From Tubiluchus corallicola (taxonomy: Eukaryota > Priapulida > Priapulimorpha > Priapulimorphida > Tubiluchidae): a stretch of 64,000 bases of DNA. A program made the position numbers and the translations under genes. The stretch is from the NCBI GenBank assembly GCA_030141605.1, contig JAQGDQ010000476.1:1-64000 (forward strand), given 5' to 3'. The first letter of the stretch is position 1. Each line of letters opens with the position of its first letter. This document shows, piece by piece, positions 1 through 11,200 of the stretch. The notes under the pieces are model-generated. The model was not told the origin of the DNA, did not search any database, and worked only from the letters and a program-made list of their open reading frames with translations.

Positions 1-88
1 CAGATGCACTGCTGATTGCAATATGTGTTTACTATTTATAAAAAATGAATATATGATGTACAACTGCAATTAATTAGCATATGATCTA

Positions 89-94
89 TTTATT
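89..94 (-). promoter_or_regulatory. Candidate poly(A) signal of the methyltransferase gene
   Basis: AATAAA on the minus strand, about 42 bp after the stop codon. Position and hexamer fit; cleavage site not determined. Confidence 0.45.
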
Positions 95-135
95 TTCTAC
101 TACACATTTAAACCCAGACAAATATTTACCATAAA

Positions 136-1260
136 TCATTCAAGTTTTTCTATACACATGCAGTGCAATACATAATCGCAGACGTAATTCTTTGCATCTG
201 CTGCAATGCTGTTTGCATGCCTCTTGTAGAATTCATTCACTATTGCTTCTTTTTCTGGAAGTGGTCGTTCATCTGATAAGCTGGAAATAAACATTGGTCT
301 TGACCAAGGTTTGATTGATGCTGCAAGATTCTCCGCGTAAGCTTTAGCTGAGCCTGGTTCTTCTTTTTCTTTCAAAAATTTGTTATACATTGGACATTGT
401 ATTATTTTAGTTTGAAAGTCTGTTATCTTCATTCCAAGTCTCTCCTGTGATGGGTTTTCGTTCTTAAATGGTTCAAGCAATTCAGATTTATTATAGAAGT
501 AAATATTGAATGTTGTCTCTTGGTACTCTTCTGGGGTGATGATTTTGTTCGATAACATTGATTCCCAGTCCTCTGCGATTCTATCTTTATATGACTTTCC
601 AGACCGGGATGTGCTGCCTATGAAATGTCCCTCATTTGTCACACCTAGTGTAGTGATGATGATCTGTCCTCCTTTTCTGAGTTCGTTCTTTCTGCTTCCC
701 AGAAAATTTTTCCAGTCCTTAGCAGCCTGCTTCTCAAACTGTTCTTTCTCAGAAATGTCTGTGATGCCCACATGAAACAAATGACCAGTGATGTTACAAG
801 GCTTCTTGGAAAGCCAATGAAGCGACATCGTGCATAACCCCAAGTGAACGGAATCATCTGGTACGCATTGCTGATAAAACGAAGTTCCATTTACTAATAT
901 ATAGACTTTGTTCTGTTCATTCATATAACTTGTTACTTCTGGCATCTTTCCAAGCACTAATGTGAACAAACCATGAAAATTTTGTGTCAATTTGTCATTA
1001 TAGATAACTTCTATACTGATATCTTGCCCATGGGTTCTTTTGACGATTGTAATTATGTTCTTCATCAGGTGAAGTCCTAAGCCACCATTGCCTGATCCAA
1101 AGTCGACTATTCTAAATACATTTTCAATGTTTGGCAGAAACCTTGCAGTTTTTGCACAATTTGAGCTAACGGCATAAGCAGCATCTATTGTCATATGGTA
1201 TGCAGACAGGATTGGTAAGGTTTTGCGGTATTCATTTTCGGTAATTTGTGTGTTTTCCAT
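136..1260 (-). CDS. SABATH-type carboxyl methyltransferase-like protein
   Basis: Single open exon. The reading frame opens at 1329 (397 aa), but the Met at 1260 (374 aa) looks the better start because the first 23 residues of the longer form are unlike the family. Seen: an SAM-binding motif I, RIVDFGSGNGGLGLHL, near the N-terminus; a central CTMSLHWLSKKP, which matches the SSYSLxWLSxxP block of SABATH enzymes (Pfam Methyltransf_7); and a later KGGQIIITTLG block like the family's KGGRMVLTxLG. Family knowledge: SABATH enzymes move a methyl group from SAM to small-molecule carboxylates and are best known from plants, with related proteins in some invertebrates. The substrate here is unknown. An AATAAA lies about 42 bp past the stop (minus strand, 94-89). 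An upstream exon joined near 1290 is possible. Family call fairly sure, function inferred. Confidence 0.82.
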   Translation of the reverse strand: MENTQITENEYRKTLPILSAYHMTIDAAYAVSSNCAKTARFLPNIENVFRIVDFGSGNGGLGLHLMKNIITIVKRTHGQDISIEVIYNDKLTQNFHGLFTLVLGKMPEVTSYMNEQNKVYILVNGTSFYQQCVPDDSVHLGLCTMSLHWLSKKPCNITGHLFHVGITDISEKEQFEKQAAKDWKNFLGSRKNELRKGGQIIITTLGVTNEGHFIGSTSRSGKSYKDRIAEDWESMLSNKIITPEEYQETTFNIYFYNKSELLEPFKNENPSQERLGMKITDFQTKIIQCPMYNKFLKEKEEPGSAKAYAENLAASIKPWSRPMFISSLSDERPLPEKEAIVNEFYKRHANSIAADAKNYVCDYVLHCMCIEKLE

Positions 1261-1329
1261 TTTCCAATCACAATCTAGCTTCGGCGCCTTTGAAACCTTA
1301 AAACTTAAAAAATAAAAACCTGATTTCAT

Positions 1330-4300
1330 TTTTGTACACTTATTTATAAAATCTGGCAGTTTGATGCATTATTCAGCATAGTCGTGTGGGGACTGACTGA
1401 CTATCTTCACACATAAATGCTATCTAGTAAGATCTGAAAACGAAATAAGGTTCTAGTGAATTGTACAAGTAGGTCAGCTGGCCCACTGAGCGATTTTTTA
1501 GAATCGTAAATTGTTTTCAAGTCGGTTTTACTCGCTTGTCCGGTACCTTGACACAAGAACTTGACGAAGAAAATAAAGAAGGCACGGAGGGGACATCTTT
1601 TCTGCTCTTCCTCTTACTGGTCTGTTCTGCCTGATTTGGCTTACAAATGGAATTGCTTCCTTCCATTTTTTTTCACTGATACCCTTCATAAACTCACGTA
1701 TTTCAACACAAAAGTCTCGTATACATATATACGTACAATCTATTAGAGCCACCTATCGTTATACCACTCATTTTTAATACACTCAGCTATGAGAGTTGAC
1801 TACAAGACGCTGCACCTTTTTGTAAGATATCTCAGAGCCACTAGTTCCTGTATCTAACACCAGTGAAATATCACTCGTACACTCAACAGTGTGGAGTTGA
1901 ATATGTGTTTCTGAATCTTTCCGTAAATTATCTCAGGCACACATTAAAGAGGAACTTCATGCTTACAACCAGAGCCGGCTCTAAGTAGTTTGACGCCCTT
2001 GCAAAAGTATTATGGCGCCGCCTTCTGAAAAGTCAATCCCTTCTCCACGGTCCCCATTTGAAATTGAATTTTTGTTGTGTATAATAATGTATAATAGTAC
2101 CTATGTGTTAGGTTTATACTTGTAGTATAATGTGCTAATTAACTGTAGTTACTTTTAAATTGCCTGTCCACAGCTTATGTTAATTTCATTAATTTGAATA
2201 GAATATGTGATACGATTGTCTTCAGCTAGGAGCTATCAAAATTTCAATTTTTGTTGCACACTCTTCATGTACTTGCACATTCTCTTGGCCAGATTTTCAC
2301 AAGCGAAGCCTTTTCATCAAAAAATGTTTGAAACACTGGGCATAAGCAGGGTAACGCGTCAGTAATATCTACGTGAATGACGTAATGTTAAGAAGCCAGG
2401 TAAAGCAGAACGTGTTTTTGCTAGGTATCTGAATTCTGATGCTTACACACACATCGATTGATTAATCTGAAGTTTATCGTAATTCTCTTGACTGTCTATC
2501 AATTTCAAATTTTCATAGTTCATAAAATTACGTCAGCTGAATTTGTACAATTTATACAGTTTTTCGCAAGCTGGTATAGCAAATGATGGAACAAAGTTTT
2601 AAGCATTTTAAAGTGTTTAAGGGCTTAAGGCCCACATTGTACGATAGTTTTTTCTGCGCCCTTGTACGTAGGTTGTATTTTTTAACGTTTTATAAAATAA
2701 ATGGCTATGTTGCTAGTTTGTGTATAAAACTTATTTTTTTCCAGTGATCGAGGTTCACCAGAATTATTGACAGTAAATATAGCCAGAATTTCTCATTTAC
2801 AAAAATGAGTGATAAAAAACACCTCAAGCATACACTTTTTATAGTATTTAGGCCTACAGCTACAGCTATTCAACGTTTAAAAAGTATGAACCCTTAGCAT
2901 ACTTCATGCTTTTTTTTCTGCAGCTACAATCAATTTCGAGAACATTAAAGAGTTTGTGTCTACTTACTTGTTGCAGTCCGACTCTGCCATTACATATAAA
3001 GTCACTGTAACTCGCTTGCAGACTCATACTAGTGTATTTGTAAGTCTTGTTAACTGCTGCCTTCTAGTAAATCATCATTAAAACTGGTTTTTGCGGGTAA
3101 GTCCTCCAGGGCAGGCGGTGGTAGCCGTGGATCTGGACGTTCGATGTATTTATATAGTGTAGCCACATGCAGTGACATACTTAATTTACCAAAAAATATA
3201 ATATAATATAATGCAATACAATGCAATGCAATGCAATACAATACAATATATATATATATTAACAAAAATTAATCGAAAGATGTTGATGATGATGATAATA
3301 TACATGTAAGAGGTTTCTATGCCTGCTTACCTGCCTGAAAATCTACATTCTACAGCATACAAAATGGCACAAAAGGCTATAAGAAAATCCTGAAAAGCTG
3401 CTTCTATAACAGTACTATACTACTAGGAGCGCTGTTTCTATAAAGAGGGCAATATAGTCAGTCTTATCAGCTTGACTATGCTCAATCCGAAAAAGCTGTT
3501 GCCAGCTTGAAAAACTGGAAAAGGGTCAATAAATGTGAAAAACAAAATGGCCGCCAACTAAACTACATAAAGCAGAAGATATTAATTTCCAGAAAATTAA
3601 CATTAGGAAGCGATTATTATTTCTATTTCAGGATAGTTGAATCTAAGCAATCCGCTTCAGTTACTTTCATTTCAAAAAAAGCCACCTTTTTCAGTATGGC
3701 TGCCACAAAATGAAACATCCACACAAATTTATCCAGGGTTGGATTAAAACCATAAGAGGCCCTGAGCACTAAAAAGATATGGTACCCCATATTATATAAT
3801 TCAGAATAAAAACTTGCAGTAAAATTTATTTACAGTAAATGCTAGAGTATCAGCTTTGCAGTGCATAAAAAGATAGATTAAAAATGAATGAAACTGCTAA
3901 CAAACATAGTGAACGCACTTTCATTTTCACTGCTGATAAATTTCGGCATATTTTACTTTTGGATAATTATTTGATTTGAAAGAACCGTGTGTGGTCCTCT
4001 TTCCCTAGCTGAGACCCTAAGCACTTGCTGATGATTAATGGTTGATCCAAGGCTGATTTTATTACACTAGCTGTTTCATCTAAAATATTATTATAAAAAG
4101 AATCAATTTTACCTTAATTGTTGATCCAAAAAGGTGCTAGACCGGAAAAAAAGTGCAAAAAAATTAAATCAGTCTAATAATAAAAAAATAAGAATTACCG
4201 TCGCATGGTCCCTGACATGTGCTCTAACAGAATGCTGAAAATTTTCTTATTTTGCCTAAAAGTTATGAAACTTTTGCATAAGCTAGGACCCATCAAGGTG

Positions 4301-4357
4301 ATTAATTCTAGACACGGGGTCAATCGAAAGTCGTCTAATATTGCCGGCGAATTGCCG
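1330..4357. other. Gene-free stretch
   Basis: No convincing exon on either strand. The stretch holds AT-rich unique-looking sequence, a GC-richer fragment at about 1968-2060 (GAGCCGGCTCTAAG... GGCGCC) that resembles the ends of hAT-type elements, and a pentanucleotide-like simple repeat near 3200-3262. Confidence 0.6.
3200..3262. repeat. ATGCA/ATACA pentanucleotide repeat with TA run
   Basis: About ten imperfect units of AATGC/AATAC followed by a (TA)n run. The antisense open frame across it reads as Ile/Tyr/Leu/Ala low-complexity peptide and is not a gene. Confidence 0.85.
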
Positions 4358-4580
4358 CCATTTTCAAAATGACCGACAAGCCATCATTAATAATTATTAG
4401 CATGCATTGGCCATTCGTAGAACGGACAAGATGATGATTTTGGCATGTATGGGTATAGGTTTCGAAGGACAAGGAATCCACGTCTGGTGCTTAAAAACAC
4501 GTATGACATCACCTTATTTAGAATTCCAAGACGGCTGCAGCGGCTTGTGCAATATATCACCTGTATTGCATGTTCTAAAG
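4358..4580. repeat. Diverged interspersed repeat, copy 1
   Basis: Shares an order of blocks with 6139-6365: CATTTTCAARATGRCCGACAAG, then ACAAGATGATGATTTTG, then AGAATTYCAAGAYG. The two copies are strongly diverged. Two overlapping short open frames here (4407-4633) have no family resemblance and are probably chance. Confidence 0.5.
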
Positions 4581-4659
4581 CAGATAGGATGGTGATTTTA
4601 GCATTACAGGCCTTAAAGTTAAAGGATTTATAGTAGCAGTAGCACTACTACGAAAAAAG

Positions 4660-4905
4660 ATGAGTGGTAAGAAAACTGTGTCATATTTATCACCTCGGAT
4701 TCAAACCAAGTTTATTTCCGCTCTTGGAAAACATGTGAAAGAGAAAATAATTGATCAAGTGAAAGGGGCAAAATATTTTGCAATAATCTTTGGTAGCACA
4801 CTAGATTTATCACACAAGCACCAAACCACTCAAGTGCTGTTTTATTTGAGCGATCAATCTCCTGATGTTGAAGAAATCAGAAAAAACTTCGCAATTGTCA
4901 TATGA
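4660..4905 (+). pseudogene. hAT-type (ZMYM1-like/DUF4371) transposase fragment
   Basis: An 81-codon open piece reads SGKKTVSYLSPRIQTKFISA followed by a GxHVKEKIIDQVKGAKYFAI block and an STLDLSHK block. This matches the start of the RNase-H-like catalytic region of hAT transposases of the ZMYM1-like (TTF-type/DUF4371) group, where a conserved DxTxDxSxxxQ segment follows; the first Asp is a Gly-Ser here. The frame stops at 4905, far short of a complete transposase, and the next sequence is a LINE scrap, so this is a truncated relic. Confidence 0.7.
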
Positions 4906-4907
4906 AT

Positions 4908-5690
4908 GCAAACGACTATATGGCATTTAGTCATTACAAGCTAAAAATGAATAATGACAAAACAGAATTCATGATACTGTCACCCTCATTAAATACTAAT
5001 GATGCATCATCAACCACATTGACAATAGATAATGCTGATATCAAACAAACTAATAATGTTAAATTCCTGGGCATACAGGTAGACAATAATCTTTCATGGG
5101 AGGAACACTTTAATAACATATACACAAAAATGGCATCTAGCACATCTTATCTCCGATAAGTTAACTAAAAGGAAACTAAAACACTAATATATAAAACTTT
5201 AGTTCTTCCACACTTCTTATATGGACGTACGCTACTTCAAAAAACCAAAAGAGAAAATTACTTAAAATTAAATCTCCTTCAAAACTATGCGTTGAGATTG
5301 ATAGCTGGGTACTCATACAAACATAAGGCAGGTAGACAAAAATTCAAAGCTTCAACAACTAACCTGAGAAAAACTTTAAAATTCCCAATCATTGAAGCAC
5401 ACAAAGAATATTTTACTCTGCTTTTTATATTTAAATACGTTAACAACATCAGCAAACCGTTCCAGAATAACAGATTTACCTTTTTTCCAAATCCTATCGT
5501 TAATTCCAGAACAAGCAATCTAAAACAAATTAGGACAAATACCCACTATGGAACGAACTCTGTAATCAAACAAGCAATTCTACTCTGGAATTCTCTACCA
5601 TTACAGGTTAAACAAATTAAGTCCCTATCAGCATTTAAAACAAAATTAAAATCACTAATATTAACCAGATATGAAATACCATCACACTAG
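4908..5690 (+). mobile_element. LINE reverse transcriptase 3' remnant
   Basis: Two frames carry the C-terminal end of a non-LTR retrotransposon ORF2. The first (4908-5159) has LKMNNDKTEFM and VKFLGIQVDNNLSWEEH, the palm/thumb blocks seen in Jockey/CR1-like elements. The second (5292-5690) has LRLIAGYSYKHKA and, near the end, AILLWNSLPLQVKQIKSLSA, the typical end of such proteins. A stop or frameshift at about 5159-5290 separates them, and the 5' part with the endonuclease and YADD box is missing. Dead, 5'-truncated copy. Confidence 0.85.
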
Positions 5691-6138
5691 TACGACAACA
5701 TACACACTAATTCAGAATTCATATATCCACGGCCATATTAATTAAATCATAGTTTTTTTCGTTTTTGTGCATAGTAATAGTTGTAAATATGTTTGATTTT
5801 ATTCGTCGTTACTTTCCATTACTGCACAGTAGTTTAGATTGCACTCACGCATTTGCCTTCAGCCGTGTAAGTTTTTATTAACTAACACTGATTGATTATC
5901 TCTGTAAAGTTTTTATCAGATATATATATATATTTCGAAAAATGTCATTAAACTTCCAGTTTTTCAGTGTTTTTCATATTTTCGTAAAGAGTAATTACCT
6001 TAGTCTGATGACAGTTTCATATGTGTGTTTATAGCGGTCGAAGGTGTGTTATGTTTAAGGAAGGGGCGCCAATCTGGCTACCGCACAGGGCGGTCAAATC
6101 CCCCACTACGCCACTATACGGTAGTATTCATTACGACA

Positions 6139-6365
6139 ACCATTTTCAAGATGGCCGACAAGATAGCTGTCGCTAGCTTATAAACCCATACGTTAGCTTT
6201 AAAACCAGATAAGATGATGATTTTGATATGTAAATGTAGGGTTTTCAAGATTAAGAAATTTACATCTGATGCACAAAAGCACCCATGACTTTACTTTACA
6301 TTACATTACTTTTAGAATTTCAAGATGATTGAAAATGTTTGCGTAATGTATTAGGTATATTATAA
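6139..6365. repeat. Diverged interspersed repeat, copy 2
   Basis: Partner of 4358-4580 (see that entry). Sits 1.8 kb downstream in the same orientation. Confidence 0.5.
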
Positions 6366-8253
6366 TGCTGTACTGGAGATAGACGCTGATATTAGTAACT
6401 AGTTATAGGTTTTGCACATCATTACTCTTTTATTTATAGTGAGCGGTAACAATAACGACGATATCATATGTATGCAACATTCAATATAGGATCTGATAAA
6501 GAAGCCAGACTTCCAGAGTCACTAGCAAACAGCTCGTGATAAATGTGATAAAAAATTTATAGATCCTGAAATGGATAACATAGACAATACTGCTTCTATA
6601 ACAATTTATCACATTCACCGCTACATTTGCACAGAGCTGTGGAAACAAGACCTGCTTGGACGCAATTAAATCTGCTCAGACCCCTTTCCATCCTTTCCAT
6701 GCACGGCGTACTTGGTTGTTGATAAGTATTTAATAAGTTATTGACACGCTTTAGGTCTTATTGTGCAAAAACTTGGCGGCCATTTTGTTTTTCATTATAT
6801 TATCATTTTGTCTGACATTATATTAACCGGTTTCCGCCGAATATTAAGATTTATTATTTTATTGCACTTTAAAGCTTAAAATGCACTTCTTCGTTACAAT
6901 AAAATAATTTTGAAAATAACACTTACAGTATTCACTTATACATACACTTACAGAATCACATTGCAAATTTCATGAAACTCAAGAATGACAGATAAAAATG
7001 TACGTACTATACATTCTTCACATAAAAACATTTTACGCTTGCAATTAATCAATGTATTTCAAAATTTACGTAAATATTTATTTTTGAACAGAGCTGCAGC
7101 TGACCGTATAAAACTGTTTCCACAGCTATTTCTTCTCACTATTGGCCAGATGAAAAGTATCATCAATCAATCTTTTTCGGATTCAGCAAGTACGTGTAGT
7201 CAAATAGACAAAACAAGCTATGTTGTACACTTTAAAAAAATGCTTCCAGGGCGTACGTTTTTTTTTCAATTCGCCAAGTCTAAAATCAATATAGCCATAT
7301 AGTACACGTACCAGTACCACTAAAGTAATTCATAAAGCGACAATATCAGCAGTACATAAAAAATGATAATAGCAAAATATATGGATGCACTACATACAAA
7401 AATTAACTAGGCCTAACTTTTATCAGTCTGGAGTGCAGAATGTATTTATCACTAACTAAGTTAACAAAATATGCTTCCATTAAGACAAAATGCTTAAAAC
7501 AAGATGAAACTACCTATTTTTTTATTGTTTCTACCGTTATTAGAAGGGAAAAGGAAAAGGGAAAGCTTTGTAGACAGGTGTTCGAACAAAACTGTTCATT
7601 TCACTTGTACAACTTGGACAAAGTTGCTTCATTTTGCATACTTGTATATTCATTAAAACGTGTCACAAATTATTTTGCAAAGATTGTTTTGCAATGTTTC
7701 CCGCTCAGTATGCACCATTGGCTTGTACTTAATTACGCCCTTTCAACGTTGAAACCGTAAATGATCTAGTAAAGTTGTATGAACATTCACCTGCTAGGCT
7801 ATTAATAAACAAAAAGTCACTGTCGAGAGACCAATAATTATTCAACCGTCAGTATTATTTCCAGATATAATTAAAAATATTGGAATTACCACACGATGTA
7901 TGCACATGAGTTTTCCTTAAAATACGAAATAAAAATTTTATCACTTCTATTATTATTACTCTTATTTTCCACCAATTTCCGACGCAAATGTCCAAAGGGA
8001 TAATGTATTGGACGCTTATTTTGCTGTGATGGTCGTGTCACGAAACGAAATAAGCTATCGCTTACTGCGAATTAATTGTAAAAGGTTAGCCGTAGTGCCT
8101 GTTTGGATTTGTCGTTGATTGTTGACGAAGTCGAACGTTCTAGAATTTGAATGATGTAGAAATTGTTTCCTTTATAATATTTAATAATAGTACTATTTTA
8201 TTTAAAACACGCAGAAAGTTTTAGCCGAAAAACGCACAGTATTCAGCGGCAAT
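6366..8253. other. Gene-free stretch upstream of CRNKL1
   Basis: No coding signal beyond short chance open frames at 6985-7302 and 7440-7760, which lack splice context and any family motif. The proximal CRNKL1 promoter should lie at the right end; I see no TATA box placed to define it. Confidence 0.5.
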
Positions 8254-11200
8254 ATGGCTTCAAAAATGCCTAAAGTTGCTAAGGTATGTAGCATCCATAG
8301 GACAAAAACCAAATTTATGATAAATCAACAACAAACGAAATAACGATGCTAATAATTCAAAATTTCATATTATAATTAACGAACACAAAATTGAAGATAT
8401 TGCCAGCGTCAATACTTGGGCCTAGTCATTGATAACAAAGTAACATGGGAACCACATATAAAACACATATTAACATAACATACAAGTTAAGTCGAATTAC
8501 CGGAATAATTTTAAAAATAAGGTACTACGTTGACCAAGATATTCTGAAACTTCTATGAAATTCATTGATTTTCCCTTATTTACAGTATTACATCTTAGCA
8601 TGGGTACATCTTTTGCATCAATTAAAAATTAATACAGACACGACAAAACAAAATAGTAAAATTAATAACTTTTGCTCACAAATATGATCATGCTACACCA
8701 TCGTTCATAAAATTACAAATTTAAAAGTAAGAGATATTTACAGTCTTGAGTTGTTCAAATTTTTGTCTAAATTTATTACCAGAACTTTTTTGTGAATATT
8801 TCACTAATGTTTCTGATATATATTCTTACTTCACAAGAGCTGTTTTTAATGAACAGTATTTTCTGGAGAGATTTTTTACCCAATATAGTTTCAATAGTTT
8901 AAAATCACGAGGTGTTAAATTATGGAATTCGTTGCCAAAAGATACCGTTGAAGGTAACTTATTTTCTGCTTCCAAAAGACACACATAAATCTTACTAAAT
9001 GGATATACCTGTAGTACGTAACTTGTAAGAATAATAAGCAACTAGCAAGTTTTTTCCTCATCACCTAAGTATTTGTTGCTCTTTCTCATATTTACTTTTC
9101 TCATGAATTTTTTTCATGCTTATTTTTTTCCATACTCTCAGTTTTTAACTTTACTTACTAACCTTGGTCAAATTCCCCTGTTAATAAGACCCCATTTGAA
9201 ACTACTACGTATAATAATCCTAATTACTGAATAATTGTATTGTTTTGTTTAGATTTAGGTATTTAACTTTATTATTCTTTGTTTTCAGTTCTTTTTTGAT
9301 AATTTGTGTCATTTGTACTATTTTATTATTTTCTTATTTGTTTTTGTTATTTGCAGCATAACCGTTAATTTTTAATATACTAATCTATCTATAAGAAAGG
9401 GCAGAAGACTAGATAACCCTATGGTCCTTCCCTGCCCTGTTCCATGATTATAATTACTTAATATTTAACAAAATTTTGCTGTAAAACTAATTGGAGAAAA
9501 TAAATGTTCTATGTCTATGACAATACTATCAACTTGGGAGTATCATAAGTTTACAACCTGAGTGAGAGGGAGAAATGCTTACTTTTAGAGTTTAGACCGC
9601 CTCTGTTATCTAGCCTTTAACCTTTACTCTACTTCATTGTACTCACTTATAGTACAGTCACTGTTGTGCTTCGTTTTCTGTTATTACCTAGACTTAGAGT
9701 TTAGACCATACCAAAGTATAAAAGCCAAAATATCAGGTCACACACATATATCAACGCAAAAAGTACTAGCTGAACAAGTATCAGTGTTAACCTAACTAGG
9801 ACCAGAGACTCCAATGACGTACTAACAGGCAGACTACTGACAACGAACATCACAATAAAAGTCCTTTATTAAAGTAAAAAAGACTCTAACAGGTTAGAAA
9901 CAAGTTAGTATGCCCAAGAGAAATCAGTGCACAGATAATTGATGAAGTTTCACACTAGCACGACATTCACAAAACTGAGAACACAGCCTTGTGTTAGACC
10001 CTTCAATTTGATAAACTTAATGCATTATTACTAGAAAAAAGAAAAGAAGAATAATGACAAAGCATCACAAGTTACTAACAGGAGCCAACAATGAAAGATT
10101 AACAGAGTTTAACTCCAAATCAAACAATTCATTACGGCAGCATCAACGATTAGAATCACAAAGGAGCAGCCACTCTGCTTATGTGCAGTGCGGCTCACTC
10201 AACCACTGGCAGGGAAGCATAAAAACAGTAGGAAGTTTTCAAACTCACACGTGTGTAGCGTCACCTCCCGATCATCACTCCAGGGAGTGCTGCACACAGC
10301 GACATAGAGAATTTATTTATAGCATAGAAAACTTCCTTGTAGCCCTCTAAGTCCAGTGGTGAATCGCCGTCCATGATGAATCAAGAACTTAGGGCCTTAC
10401 AAGAAGCAAGACGAGTACTTGAATAGAGAATGAAAAGTGTGAGGAGAGGTTAATAATACTATTGCAGTAGTAGGGTCGGCCACAAAAAAATTTGTTCCTA
10501 TCTTTCCTCACAAGCTCGAAAGATGTCAGTAGGGAGGGAGGATGCTTTTGTATGACTGCATCTGGTAAATATATGAATGTACAAAAAATGATAAAATTCC
10601 TGGCCCGGCGTGCGATAATAAATGTTGCCTGTGTAATTAGACGGAAACAGAAGTATTTTTATTGTCGGCCTAGTAGTGTATCATACTGGTGTATTATTGC
10701 CTACAAGGCAGTTCCATTATTTATGCCATTGATGCATAGTCCAGTTGTGATATATGTATCATATGAAAATGCAGAGACACTGCCTTGTTACCACCAAACA
10801 TTAGCATATCACTTCTACTTGACAATTTAAGAAATGTGCTGCTGTTTGTACTGTCCTAGTACTTTACAGCCTAACAGAAAAGGTCTTATACGTCGTACTG
10901 AAAAAAACAAAACACTGATATTTGACTTAAATTAGATAAGGCATTATTAGTATAATCCCAATAATTGTTTGTCAGTATCAGATTCTAATTTTTATTTTTT
11001 TTATTTGTTACCATGGGTTAGTCAATATAAGTTTACAAACTTGTGCGAGGCATAAACAAAAAGGAGAAAACTGAGGAATTTCTGACATAGCAGAAACTAA
11101 TTATTTTTAGTCGAGACTGAAATTTTATTAGGTGGTTGTTCTTTAGTATTATTATTGGCTTTTTGAATGCTAGCTTTTCCATTCCTACCTTATATAAGCC

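Noticed and set aside
506-890. Plus- and minus-strand frames within the methyltransferase
   Set aside because: Out-of-frame shadows of the 136-1260 gene.
136-1329. Plant contamination as the source of the SABATH-like gene
   Set aside because: The sequence is continuous with animal genes and animal-type repeats, and the match to plant enzymes is only in core motifs. Not excluded, but no positive sign.
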